Source: an uncultured Lachnospiraceae bacterium
Lineage (GTDB): Bacteria; Bacillota; Clostridia; Lachnospirales; Lachnospiraceae
Assembly: GCA_902760415.1 (NCBI GenBank)
Contig: CACWGK010000001.1
Span: forward strand, 1-64,000
DNA length: 64,000 nt
Direction: 5' to 3'
This document shows, piece by piece, positions 17,746-26,628 of this stretch. The notes beneath the pieces were generated by a model, which ran no database searches, had not been told where the DNA came from, and was given only the letters and a program-made list of their open reading frames with translations. The translations under genes were made by a program, and so were the position numbers. Within the stretch, counting starts at the first letter, position 1. Each line of letters begins with the position of its first letter.

Positions 17746-18954
17746 ATGTTGAAAAAGAAGAGGCTTAGATTTTTTGTATCTATGTTTCTCGCACTTATGA
17801 TGATTCTTGGAGTGATTAACTCCCCTAAGTATCAGATCAAGTCAGTTGAAGCAGCGGATGCATATGTTACAGTCACAGCAACAAGATGTTATGACTATTG
17901 CTACGAAGTTCTCGATTACGTTAATGAAGAGAGAAGAAAGAATGGTCTAAATGAAGTGACTATGGATGTGGAGCTCATGGAAGCAGCTATGCAAAGAGCT
18001 GCTGAGTCAGCTGTTATAGGCGCTGCATATGATCATGAAGAGATAGATGATAGTAGAGCACATACAAGACCTGATGGCACAAAATGTTTTTCTGTTTCAT
18101 CAAAGGCAATGGGCGAGAATATCGCTTACGGACAGTCATCACCATTTAAGGTTATGTATAACAAGAGCAAGAATATAGATCCTAACAGTTCTACAGATAT
18201 GGATCATACTTCTTGGATGCGTTCAAGTGGACATAGAGATAACATCCTCTATGGACTTAAGTCTACAGATAAGACAACGTGGAAGTCGGTTGGTATCGGT
18301 ATGGTTTTCTTTAATGGAAACTATTACTACTACTGGGCACAGGAGTTTAGTCCATATGATGCAAATCCTGCAACTAGAAGATCTGACAGAGTACAGACAT
18401 CATTTTCAGTTGGTGTTACAAGCGAAGTATATAGCAGACTTCAGAGTAGAGACGTCATAGATGGCAACAATAATATCAGAACCGGATCTTCTGGGGGTTC
18501 AGGTGGTGGACAGTCAAATGGTCCTGTAAGAGGCGAGTGGAAGAATGATGGCACAGGCTGGTGGTTCTCACTTTCAGACGGAAGCTATGCACAGAATTGC
18601 TGGCTTAAGACAGGTGGCAACTGGTATGCATTTGGTGAAGATGGATACATGCTCACAGGCTGGAAGGCTATAGAAGGATCCTGGTATTACTTCCATAGCG
18701 ATGGACACATGGCGAGCAGTGAGTGGATGGATGGTTACTGGTTGAGCAGTGACGGTTCATGGACATATGAAGGTATAGGAAGCTGGTACGCTGATGGAAC
18801 CGGATGGTGGTTCGCAGATTCCTCAGGCTGGTATCCAGTAAATCAGTGGCAGAAGATAAATGGTAAGTGGTACTACTTCGATGGAAGTGGATACATGGTT
18901 ACCAACAGAACTGTTGATGGATATTACTTAGGTCCAGATGGAGCTATGCAGTAA
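17746..18954 (+). CDS. Secreted CAP/SCP-domain protein with cell-wall-binding repeats
   Basis: 402 residues, ATG 17746 with GGAGG 5 nt upstream. A signal peptide is clear (KKKRLRFFVSMFLALMMILG), cleaved near VEAADA. The CAP domain follows (YVNEERRKNGL, HEEIDDSRAHTRPDG, MGENIAYGQ, SWMRSSGHRDNILYG, YYYWAQEF). A Gly/Ser linker leads to Trp/Tyr-rich repeats (GWKAIEGSWYYFHSDGHM, GKWYYFDGSGYMV) like those in choline or glucan binding proteins. It is therefore exported and likely held on the cell surface. The biochemical activity of bacterial CAP domains is generally unclear. It has its own promoter and terminator. Confidence 0.92.
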   Translation: MLKKKRLRFFVSMFLALMMILGVINSPKYQIKSVEAADAYVTVTATRCYDYCYEVLDYVNEERRKNGLNEVTMDVELMEAAMQRAAESAVIGAAYDHEEIDDSRAHTRPDGTKCFSVSSKAMGENIAYGQSSPFKVMYNKSKNIDPNSSTDMDHTSWMRSSGHRDNILYGLKSTDKTTWKSVGIGMVFFNGNYYYYWAQEFSPYDANPATRRSDRVQTSFSVGVTSEVYSRLQSRDVIDGNNNIRTGSSGGSGGGQSNGPVRGEWKNDGTGWWFSLSDGSYAQNCWLKTGGNWYAFGEDGYMLTGWKAIEGSWYYFHSDGHMASSEWMDGYWLSSDGSWTYEGIGSWYADGTGWWFADSSGWYPVNQWQKINGKWYYFDGSGYMVTNRTVDGYYLGPDGAMQ

Positions 18955-18969
18955 TAAGTAATCTATAGG

Positions 18970-18997
18970 GCAGGGGCTAAAACCCCTGCTCTTTTTT
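18970..18997 (+). terminator. Terminator after the CAP gene
   Basis: GCAGGGG (18970-18976), loop CTAAAA, CCCCTGC (18983-18989), then TCTTTTTT. Confidence 0.92.
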
Positions 18998-19140
18998 GGG
19001 CATTTTACTTATAATTTCGTGCATTTTCGCGCTATATTTATTAAATACATGTGTGGCGCATGGAAAAGTGTTGTGGTAAAATGTTGAAAGGTGCACGATT
19101 AGGTGCTAATTAGAGATTTTCTAATTCGTTAAGGAGGAAA

Positions 19141-20430
19141 ATGATGAAGCCTTATGCAGAAATGTCAAAAGAGGAACTAGAGGCAGAGCTTGCCGCAGTA
19201 AAGGCAGAATACAAGAAGTTCCAGGATATGGATCTTCACCTCGATATGAGTAGAGGTAAGCCTTGTAAGGAGCAGCTCGATATATCTATGGGAATGATGG
19301 ATGCCCTTAATTCAGAGGCAGACCTCACCTGCGCAGATGGAACAGACTGCCGTAACTATGGTGTTCTCACAGGTATCGAGGAAGCTAAGATTCTTATAGG
19401 AGACATGATGGAGAACAATCCAGATAATATCATTATCTATGGTAACTCTTCTCTAAATGTAATGTACGATACAATCGCCAGAGCATATACCCACGGAATT
19501 ATGGGTAATACCCCATGGTGCAAGCTGGACACTGTAAAGTTCCTTTGTCCAGTACCTGGCTATGATAGACATTTTGGTATTACAGAGTATTTTGGAATAG
19601 AGATGATTCCAGTTCCTATGAGTCCAGAGGGACCTGATATGGATATGATAGAGAAGCTTGTGTCTGAGGATGAAGCTATCAAGGGTATCTGGTGCGTACC
19701 TAAGTATTCAAATCCACAGGGATATTCATATTCAGATGAGACTGTAAGAAGATTTGCAAGACTGAGGCCAGCTGCAAATGATTTCAGAATCTTCTGGGAC
19801 AATGCATACGGAATACATCATTTATATGAAGATAAAGAGGACTACCTTGTAGAGATTCTTGCAGAGTGCAAGCGTGTTGGTAATCCTGATCTTGTATATA
19901 AGTTTGCATCTACATCTAAGATATCTTTCCCAGGAAGTGGTATAGCTGCACTTGCTACATCACCTAACAATATGGAAGATATCCTGAGTCAGATGACACA
20001 TCAGACAATCGGACATGATAAGGTGAACCAGCTTCGTCACGTTCGTTTCTTCAAGGATATTCATGGTATGACAGAGCACATGAAGAAGCATGCTGCTATA
20101 ATCAGACCTAAGTTCGAGGTCGTACTTAATACTCTTGAGTCAAGACTTGGCGGACTTGGAATTGGTGAGTGGACTAATCCAAATGGTGGTTACTTCATCA
20201 GCTTTGATTCACTGGATGGATGCGCTAAGGATATAGTTGATAAGGCTAAGAAGGCAGGCGTCGTTATGACAAAGGCTGGTGCTACATGGCCATATGGTAA
20301 GGATCCACACGATAGCAACATTCGTATCGCTCCAACATATCCTAAGAATGATGATCTAAAGCTCGCAGCAGAGCTCTTCACTATATGTGTACGTCTTGTA
20401 TCTGCTCAGAAGCTGCTTTCAGAGAAGTAA
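19141..20430 (+). CDS. PLP-dependent aminotransferase, AspAT subclass Ic-like
   Basis: 429 residues. Motifs of the fold-type I aminotransferases of the aspartate/alanine group are visible: LDMSRGKPCKEQLD near the N terminus, NSSLNVMYDT for cofactor phosphate contacts, KYSNPQGYSYSDE, the WDNAYGIHHL segment with the cofactor-binding Asp and Tyr, and the Lys in STSKISFPGSG. It likely interconverts aspartate or a similar amino acid with its 2-oxoacid. AAGGAGG is 3 nt before ATG 19141 and 6 nt before ATG 19144, so translation may begin at the second Met. A possible extended -10 (TGGTAAAAT) is at 19074-19082. Confidence 0.9.
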   Translation: MMKPYAEMSKEELEAELAAVKAEYKKFQDMDLHLDMSRGKPCKEQLDISMGMMDALNSEADLTCADGTDCRNYGVLTGIEEAKILIGDMMENNPDNIIIYGNSSLNVMYDTIARAYTHGIMGNTPWCKLDTVKFLCPVPGYDRHFGITEYFGIEMIPVPMSPEGPDMDMIEKLVSEDEAIKGIWCVPKYSNPQGYSYSDETVRRFARLRPAANDFRIFWDNAYGIHHLYEDKEDYLVEILAECKRVGNPDLVYKFASTSKISFPGSGIAALATSPNNMEDILSQMTHQTIGHDKVNQLRHVRFFKDIHGMTEHMKKHAAIIRPKFEVVLNTLESRLGGLGIGEWTNPNGGYFISFDSLDGCAKDIVDKAKKAGVVMTKAGATWPYGKDPHDSNIRIAPTYPKNDDLKLAAELFTICVRLVSAQKLLSEK

Positions 20431-20460
20431 AGATATAGATATTTAATCGGTATTAGAATT

Positions 20461-21231
20461 ATGAAGCTTGATATAGTATATGAAGATGAATATTTAATAG
20501 CGTGTGTTAAGCCTTATGGTGTTCCTAGTCAGCTGGACAAGACCTATGGCGTAGATATGATAACTCTGGTAAAGGAATATCTCTACGACAAGGAAGTTGC
20601 TGCAGCTGAAGCTGAGGGAAAGAGTTCAGAGGATGTTGAAGAACCTTATGTTGCTGTGATCAATCGTCTGGACAGACCAGTTGCGGGTATTATTCTTTTT
20701 GCAAAGGATGAGAGCACCGCAGCGAAGCTTTCCGACATGGTCCATGACCGCAAGATAGCTAAGTTCTATCAGGTGGTTGTCAGAGGATTCATGAAGGATG
20801 AAGAAGGAACACTTACTTCTTATCTATACCATGATAAGAAAAGCAATATAACAAAGGTTGTACCAGCAGGTACTAAGGGTGCGAAGTATGCGGAACTACG
20901 CTACGAAGTATTAGATGAACTTGATACGGACGAAGGTCCGATCTCATATCTTCTGGTCGAGCTTGTTACTGGAAGACATCACCAGATACGCTGTCAGCTG
21001 GCAGCTGCGGGAGCTCCAATCTGGGGCGACACAAAGTACGGTCTGGTGAAGGAGCATCCACGTCCCGTAAAGGGTGCACATGGAAAGAATAGACAGGTAA
21101 AAGAAAGAAGCGAGATTGGTCTATATTCAACTAAAATGATATTTGAACATCCAGTTACTGGAGAAGAAGTATTTCTTCATAGAGAACCGGAAGGCAAAGC
21201 ATTTGAAATCATGGACCAGTTTGATTGGTGA
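20461..21231 (+). CDS. RluA-family pseudouridine synthase
   Basis: 256 residues. The catalytic segment reads VINRLDRPVAGI, with the expected Asp, where most RluA members have HRLDR. The segment TGRHHQIRCQLAAAGAPIWGDTKYG is the second family signature. It isomerises uridines in rRNA or tRNA; the target site cannot be assigned. It lies 30 nt after the aminotransferase gene and ends just before the repeated structured leader of proS. An unusual feature is the Glu-rich insertion AAAEAEGKSSEDVEE ahead of the catalytic strand. Confidence 0.88.
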   Translation: MKLDIVYEDEYLIACVKPYGVPSQLDKTYGVDMITLVKEYLYDKEVAAAEAEGKSSEDVEEPYVAVINRLDRPVAGIILFAKDESTAAKLSDMVHDRKIAKFYQVVVRGFMKDEEGTLTSYLYHDKKSNITKVVPAGTKGAKYAELRYEVLDELDTDEGPISYLLVELVTGRHHQIRCQLAAAGAPIWGDTKYGLVKEHPRPVKGAHGKNRQVKERSEIGLYSTKMIFEHPVTGEEVFLHREPEGKAFEIMDQFDW

Positions 21232-21242
21232 ATGCCGAAGGC

Positions 21243-21389
21243 ACAAAGCTCCTGGAAGGGAGCAGCTTGGGCTGCTCGCTGCAAGGAGCTGGACTGAATT
21301 AGTTAACGATTACGAAGTAATCGTTGACAAGAATACAAAGCTCCTGGAAGGGAGCAGCTTGGGCTGCTCGCTGCAAGGAGCTGGACTGA
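21243..21389 (+). repeat. Two 55-bp direct repeats with nested hairpins in the proS leader
   Basis: Copies at 21243-21297 and 21335-21389 are identical over 55 bp with a 92-bp period. Each can fold with an outer stem AGCTCCT/AGGAGCT and an inner stem GAGCAGC-TTGG-GCTGCTC. Between them is a perfect 9-bp hairpin AACGATTAC-GAA-GTAATCGTT (21305-21325). No T-box motif is present. The element ends 33 nt before the proS start. Confidence 0.85.
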
Positions 21390-21422
21390 TTAAGTCATCG
21401 ATTTATAAGAGAGGAAAAAACT

Positions 21423-22853
21423 ATGGCAGATAAGAAAGTTGAAGCAATTACCTCCATGGAGGAGGATTTTGCGCAGTGGTATACAGATACAGTAGTTAAG
21501 GCTGACCTGACAGGCTATACAAGTGTTAAGGGATTTATGGTACTTAAGCCAGCAGGTTATGCTATATGGGAGCTCATCCAGAAGCAGTTGGATGCGCGCT
21601 TCAAGGAGACGGGAGTTGAGAATGTATATCTCCCAATGCTTATTCCTGAAGGACTTCTTCAGAAGGAGAAGGATCACGTAGAGGGATTCGCACCAGAGGT
21701 TGCCTGGGTAACTCATGGTGGTCTTAATGAGCTTCAGGAGAAGCTTTGTGTAAGACCTACATCAGAGACTCTCTTCTGTGACTTCTATCAGAAGGATATT
21801 ACATCTTATAGAGATCTTCCAAAGGTTTATAACCAGTGGTGTTCAGTAGTTCGTTGGGAGAAGGAGACAAGACCATTCCTTCGTTCAAGAGAGTTCCTGT
21901 GGCAGGAGGGACATACTGCTCATGCTACAGCAGAGGAAGCTCAGGAGAGAACTATCCAGATGCTTAATGTATATGCAGATTTCTGTGAGCAGGTTCTTGC
22001 TATCCCAGTAGTTAAGGGACAGAAGACAGAGAAGGAGAAGTTTGCCGGAGCTGTTGCTACATATACTATCGAAGCACTTATGCATGATGGTAAGGCACTT
22101 CAGTCAGGAACTAGCCATAACTTCGGTGATGGATTTGCAAAGGCCTTTGGAGTACAGTTTACAGATAAGGACAATCAGTTAAAGTATGTTCATCAGACAT
22201 CATGGGGAGTAACTACAAGACTTATCGGTGCTATCATCATGGTTCATGGAGATAACAACGGTCTTAAGCTTCCACCAATGGTTGCTCCAACTCAGGTAAT
22301 GATCATACCTATCCAGCAGAAGAAGGAAGGCGTACTTGAGAAGGCTGAGGAACTTCGCGAGAGACTTGCTAAGGTAGCTAGAGTAAAGGTTGACGATACA
22401 GATAAGTCACCAGGATTCAAGTTCGCTGAATGCGAGATGAGAGGTATTCCTCTTAGAGTTGAGGTTGGTCCACGTGATATCGAGAACAACAACTGTGTAC
22501 TTGTAAGACGTGACACAGGTGAGAAGATAACTATCAGTATGGATGAGCTTGAGGCTAAGGTTGAAGAACTTCTTGTAACTATCCAGAAGGATATGCTTGA
22601 AGCTGCCAGAGCACATAGAGATTCACACACATTTACAGCAACAACTTGGGATGAGTTTGTTGATACAGTTAATAACAAGCCTGGATTTATCAAGGCTATG
22701 TGGTGTGGTGAGACAGAGTGTGAGGAGAACATCAAGGCAGAGACTGGTGCCACAACAAGATGTATGCCATTTGAGCAGGAGCATCTTTCAGATGTATGTG
22801 TATGCTGCGGAAAGCCAGCTAAGAAGATGGTATACTTTGGAAGAGCATATTAA
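21423..22853 (+). CDS. proS: Prolyl-tRNA synthetase, short archaeal/eukaryote-like type
   Basis: 476 residues, the length of the short ProRS class that lacks the INS editing domain. Class II signatures are clear: [56 protein letters not shown] and [16 protein letters not shown]. An anticodon-binding domain follows (PTQVMIIPI). The C-terminal domain is the zinc-binding type with cysteines in CMPFEQ and [10 protein letters not shown], and the chain ends in GRAY. It charges tRNA-Pro. AGAGGAAAAAACT precedes the ATG. The repeated hairpin leader directly upstream may control expression. Confidence 0.96.
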   Translation: MADKKVEAITSMEEDFAQWYTDTVVKADLTGYTSVKGFMVLKPAGYAIWELIQKQLDARFKETGVENVYLPMLIPEGLLQKEKDHVEGFAPEVAWVTHGGLNELQEKLCVRPTSETLFCDFYQKDITSYRDLPKVYNQWCSVVRWEKETRPFLRSREFLWQEGHTAHATAEEAQERTIQMLNVYADFCEQVLAIPVVKGQKTEKEKFAGAVATYTIEALMHDGKALQSGTSHNFGDGFAKAFGVQFTDKDNQLKYVHQTSWGVTTRLIGAIIMVHGDNNGLKLPPMVAPTQVMIIPIQQKKEGVLEKAEELRERLAKVARVKVDDTDKSPGFKFAECEMRGIPLRVEVGPRDIENNNCVLVRRDTGEKITISMDELEAKVEELLVTIQKDMLEAARAHRDSHTFTATTWDEFVDTVNNKPGFIKAMWCGETECEENIKAETGATTRCMPFEQEHLSDVCVCCGKPAKKMVYFGRAY

Positions 22854-22894
22854 AATGTAGTAAACGAAGGTTATGGGGTTAGGGGTAAGCTGCA

Positions 22895-24565
22895 TTGAGT
22901 AAGAAGAGACTAAGGGATAATACTATCATATTTCTCGTACTTTTCTTTATAGCAGGCTTGTTTCACGCCCTTGACTCATCACCTTTTGGTTTCTTTAATA
23001 CATTTGCTTTTATAGCTAATTTCGTAATATATTTCGGACTTATCGTTCTATGGATAAGGTCTGTGTATGACAGGCTTCTACCATCATATACCCGTAGGTA
23101 TATGATAGTAGAGGCTCTTTTTATGCTTATCTACATGATTCTCAGGACTGTTAAATATCGTATCGTAGGCTCAGCTATTGCAATGAGACTATGTTGGTAT
23201 TCTTATTACATTCCTATAGTAATGATTCCTTCATTTTTCCTTATCTCGGCCATTTCCTTCGGAAGTAATTCTGTGCCTGAGGATTTATCTTCCCCTAAGT
23301 TAGCGGGAAGAGTAAATATGTTTTCCGTTATAGCAAGCTTCTCTGTACTACTTTCGCTAGGAGTAGTTACAAATGATATTCATAATCTTGCATTTATTCC
23401 TAAGGTTCCACTTGAAGAGTTCTCTGGAGAAAATGGAACTTATTCGCATGGTCCTTTATTCTACGGCGTATATATATGGGTTGTTGCCGCGGTAACTATA
23501 GGAGTCGCTTATCTGATACATATAACTAGAAAGGTCAGCAACTGGAAGAAGATAATATATATTCTTATCCCGCTGGTTTTGGTACCGATATTAAATGCCG
23601 TGGGCGATTTTCTGGAATCCATAGGTCGCGAGACTCTATATAAGATGCCGGAATTATATGTATTTGCACTTATTGCAGTTCTTGAAATATGCCTTAGAAA
23701 TAGGCTTATTACTTATAATGAAGATTATCGCGGAATCTTTAGTCAGCTGAATATCCCCGTACTTATTACTAGTTCCGATTATAAGAGCATTTATAAGACC
23801 GAGAATCCTATCGATATATCCCAGAAGGAGATGGAGTGGGCACTACAGCTGCCGGTATTTATAGATGAGGATACGAAGCTCTGTGGTATGAAGGTCAGGG
23901 GTGGAAATGTATTCTGGACAGAAGATCAGTCTGAGATTAATAAAATGAATAGTTCCCTGGAAGAAGCAAATGAAACTCTGGATCTGGAGAATAAGCTGAT
24001 TAAGTACGAGAATGATCAGAAGGAAGAAAGAGCCAGAATCGACGCGCGAAATCAGGTATATCGAAAGGCTGCAACCTCTGTATATAAAGAGCAGAAGATC
24101 ATCGAGAGATTACTGAGTAATATGAATCCTGGAGATGAGAACTTTAGAAGAGATGTGGCCTATGTCAGCATTTACAATGCATACGTAAAAAGAAAATCAA
24201 ACTTTGTACTTACCTATTCAGAAGAAGAGAGAATCAGCTCCCGTGAGTTATATCTTGCAATGGACGAGATGATAAGATTCACAGGTTATCTTGGCGTGCT
24301 CGGATCGGTGGAGAATATGTCGAAGGGCAGCCTCTCCTATAAGTCTACGCTATCACTTTATGAGCTGTTCTTAAATCTTGGAGAACTTGTGTTAAATGAT
24401 ATAACTAAACTTCTAGTAGTTATCACTGAGGATGGAATCAGAATGATCATGGATTATCCTGATGATATAGAGATAGAACATGATGACTGGAATATCTCAA
24501 CGGATAGAGAAGGGAAGTCTCTATACGTGACGATCAGTGAGAAGAGAGGAGGAGAAAATGGCTAA
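22895..24565 (+). CDS. 7TM sensor-like membrane protein without a kinase catalytic domain
   Basis: 556 residues, start TTG 22895 behind AGGGGT. Seven hydrophobic segments occupy roughly residues 8-270. A cytoplasmic region follows with a coiled coil (SSLEEANETLDLENKLIKYENDQKEERARID) and a helical DHp-like stretch, but I see no His phosphoacceptor motif and no N or G boxes of a HATPase. It overlaps the next gene, a real histidine kinase, by 8 nt. It is probably a degenerate kinase-like sensor acting with that kinase. The ligand is unknown. Confidence 0.75.
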   Translation: MSKKRLRDNTIIFLVLFFIAGLFHALDSSPFGFFNTFAFIANFVIYFGLIVLWIRSVYDRLLPSYTRRYMIVEALFMLIYMILRTVKYRIVGSAIAMRLCWYSYYIPIVMIPSFFLISAISFGSNSVPEDLSSPKLAGRVNMFSVIASFSVLLSLGVVTNDIHNLAFIPKVPLEEFSGENGTYSHGPLFYGVYIWVVAAVTIGVAYLIHITRKVSNWKKIIYILIPLVLVPILNAVGDFLESIGRETLYKMPELYVFALIAVLEICLRNRLITYNEDYRGIFSQLNIPVLITSSDYKSIYKTENPIDISQKEMEWALQLPVFIDEDTKLCGMKVRGGNVFWTEDQSEINKMNSSLEEANETLDLENKLIKYENDQKEERARIDARNQVYRKAATSVYKEQKIIERLLSNMNPGDENFRRDVAYVSIYNAYVKRKSNFVLTYSEEERISSRELYLAMDEMIRFTGYLGVLGSVENMSKGSLSYKSTLSLYELFLNLGELVLNDITKLLVVITEDGIRMIMDYPDDIEIEHDDWNISTDREGKSLYVTISEKRGGENG

Positions 24566-25838
24566 CCTTAGCAGCGTAATATATTCTCCTCTGGGCAAGG
24601 TAATAATCCTGGCTGCACTGGCAATTCTGGTAATTGAGATAGAGCTAAGTATCTTATCGGTAAGACAGAGAAGAACATTTGATACGATAAATCTGATATG
24701 GGGTATAGTCTTCTTCACGTGTTTTATGGACATGATCTATGTGCCTTGGTATGTGCAGGGAGAAAGAAATGATTGGACCTCGCTCGTAGCATTTCTAAGG
24801 GATATGCCTTGGCTTCTTAGCTTTGGTATAGAACTGATAATGTTGGTTACGGTTATAGTCAGGGCACGCATCATATATAAGTACAGAAAGGAGAGAATCA
24901 CCAAGTCTTCGATAAAAGAGGCTATGGATAAACTCCCTGCGGGAATCTGCATACTTAGAGATGAAGAATCCGTTATTCTGACTAATCTCAAAATGAAGGA
25001 ATATATAAATAAGTTTATCGGAAATAATCTAAGTGATGGAAAAGAGTTCTGGAATTATATAAAAACCGTTGGTGAAAAAAGAGGCGATAGATATATATTA
25101 AAAAATGATGAGATGTACATATCCTTCAAGAAGGACAAACTGTTGGTATACGACATGTGTTATGACGAGATAAAGGCCTTCGATATAACCGAGCAGGCGA
25201 GACTTATGAAGGAGCTGGAGGAGAAAAATGCGAAACTAAGAGATGTACAGTATCGTATGAAGGCTTATCAGGTTCGTGCTGCAGATATGTTTATGGATCA
25301 GGAACTGCTGGATGCAAGAGTAGCAGTGCATGATGGTCTGGGTGCCCTCCTTCTTCAGAGCAGGTCATATCTTGATGGAAATATGGACGATGAAGAGGAA
25401 CTACTGAAGAGTTTAAAATATACAAATGGCTTCTTGCTTAGCGAGAGTGAATCTGTACCGGAGGAAAGAGATCATTTCAAGGAAGGTCTTCGTATGGCCG
25501 AAGGTATAGGTATAAAGGTTGTTATAGAAGGTGAGGAAGCACTTCATAAAGATATCCGCAACTTGGTGGGACAGGCTATAGGAGAATGTGCAGCAAATAC
25601 GGTGAAGCACGCAGGTGGTGACGAGATACAGGTTAAGATAGAGAGTATAGATAAAACTTTTGTAATAGAGATAACTAATAATGGAGAGCCACCGGAAGAG
25701 GATATTAAGGAGACGGGTGGACTTCTATCGCTTCGCCACATGACAGAGAATCTTGGCGGAGATATGACTATATATTCGGAGCCTGCATTTAAGATAAAAA
25801 TCATTCTTAGGGATGATGTGAATAGAGAAGAGGTGTGA
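24558..25838 (+). CDS. Sensor histidine kinase of the NarX/HisKA_3-like type
   Basis: 426 residues, ATG 24558 with GAGGAGG upstream; it overlaps the preceding 7TM gene by 8 nt. Three N-terminal hydrophobic segments, a PAS-like region (LPAGICILRDEESVILTN) and a coiled coil precede the dimerisation helix with phosphoacceptor His in VAVHDGLGALLLQ. The ATPase has an N box GECAANTVKHAGG and a G box ETGGLLSLRHM. HDGLG is typical of kinases paired with NarL/LuxR regulators, and such a regulator follows 79 nt downstream. Confidence 0.88.
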   Translation: MANLSSVIYSPLGKVIILAALAILVIEIELSILSVRQRRTFDTINLIWGIVFFTCFMDMIYVPWYVQGERNDWTSLVAFLRDMPWLLSFGIELIMLVTVIVRARIIYKYRKERITKSSIKEAMDKLPAGICILRDEESVILTNLKMKEYINKFIGNNLSDGKEFWNYIKTVGEKRGDRYILKNDEMYISFKKDKLLVYDMCYDEIKAFDITEQARLMKELEEKNAKLRDVQYRMKAYQVRAADMFMDQELLDARVAVHDGLGALLLQSRSYLDGNMDDEEELLKSLKYTNGFLLSESESVPEERDHFKEGLRMAEGIGIKVVIEGEEALHKDIRNLVGQAIGECAANTVKHAGGDEIQVKIESIDKTFVIEITNNGEPPEEDIKETGGLLSLRHMTENLGGDMTIYSEPAFKIKIILRDDVNREEV

Positions 25839-25917
25839 TAGACTAGAACTTAGTTAGAAGGTTTATCACAAATAATAGTTAGTATTAAATCACTACTAAG
25901 TAAAGGGAGATATAGAT

Positions 25918-26568
25918 TTGTCAGATGGTAAGATAAATGTCGTTGTTGTAGACGATCATATGATAACGAGAAGCTTTTTCGAGACAACGGTTAAGACTTC
26001 GGATAAGTATAATCTGGTAGCTTCATTTCCATCTGCTGAAGAAGCTGCGGAATATCTGAAAAAGTCAACGGTTGATCTTGTTGTGATGGATATATTGATG
26101 CGTAAAGGAATCGACGGACTTACCGCTGCTGGCATCATCAAGAACAGACATCCGGAGATCAAGATAATACTTGCAACTTCCACTGCGGAAGCTAAGTGGC
26201 TGGATATGGCACGGGAGATAGGAGTCGAGAGCTTCTGGTATAAGGAGTATGCGGAAATGTCGCTTCTCGAGGTTATGGATAAGACGATGGAGGGGGAGCG
26301 AATCTACATCGATGAGACCACCGATATCACGCTTGGAAATATCACAAAGGGTGAGCTTACCGATAGAGAGCTGGAGGTTCTTAGGGAGCTTGTAACTTGT
26401 TCGACAAATGAGCAGATAGCCGAGAGACTTAATATATCCGTAGCGACAGTTAAGACGCATATTCGTCATATGCTGGAAAAGACTGGCTTCTCCGACAGGT
26501 TGGAACTTGCTATAAATGCATCGAAGAGCAATATCGTGGTAAATGACCGCGAGCTATCACATTTTTGA
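25918..26568 (+). CDS. NarL/LuxR-family response regulator
   Basis: 216 residues, start TTG 25918 with AAGGGAGA upstream. The receiver has the acidic pair VVDDH, phosphoacceptor Asp in LVVMDILMRKG, Thr in LATST and Lys in WYKEY. The C-terminal LuxR HTH reads LTDRELEVLRELVTCSTNEQIAERLNIS, then VKTHIRHMLEKTG. It is the cognate regulator of the kinase just upstream. Its stop codon overlaps the first GATACA box of the next gene, the HisKA kinase, which belongs to a different system. Confidence 0.92.
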   Translation: MSDGKINVVVVDDHMITRSFFETTVKTSDKYNLVASFPSAEEAAEYLKKSTVDLVVMDILMRKGIDGLTAAGIIKNRHPEIKIILATSTAEAKWLDMAREIGVESFWYKEYAEMSLLEVMDKTMEGERIYIDETTDITLGNITKGELTDRELEVLRELVTCSTNEQIAERLNISVATVKTHIRHMLEKTGFSDRLELAINASKSNIVVNDRELSHF

Positions 26569-26596
26569 TACAATTTTTATACAAAGATGATATACT
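26567..26596 (+). promoter_or_regulatory. Three 11-bp-spaced GATACA-like boxes at the HisKA kinase promoter
   Basis: GATACA (26567-26572), TATACA (26578-26583) and GATATA (26589-26594) are exactly 11 bp apart. The last overlaps a candidate -10 TATACT (26591-26596). The pattern matches the perfect GATACA array at 31557-31640 and suggests autoregulation by an OmpR-type regulator. Confidence 0.6.
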
Positions 26597-26628
26597 ATGA
26601 GGGCATAGAAAAGGTCTAAGGATATAAT

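Noticed and set aside
21235..21422. T-box riboswitch before proS
   Set aside because: The leader is structured, but no T-box sequence (AGGGTGGNACCGCG-like) and no terminator/antiterminator pair were found.
21143..21433. 96-codon plus-strand frame over the repeat leader
   Set aside because: It overlaps the pseudouridine synthase end and the hairpin repeats in another frame and has no ribosome site or known similarity.
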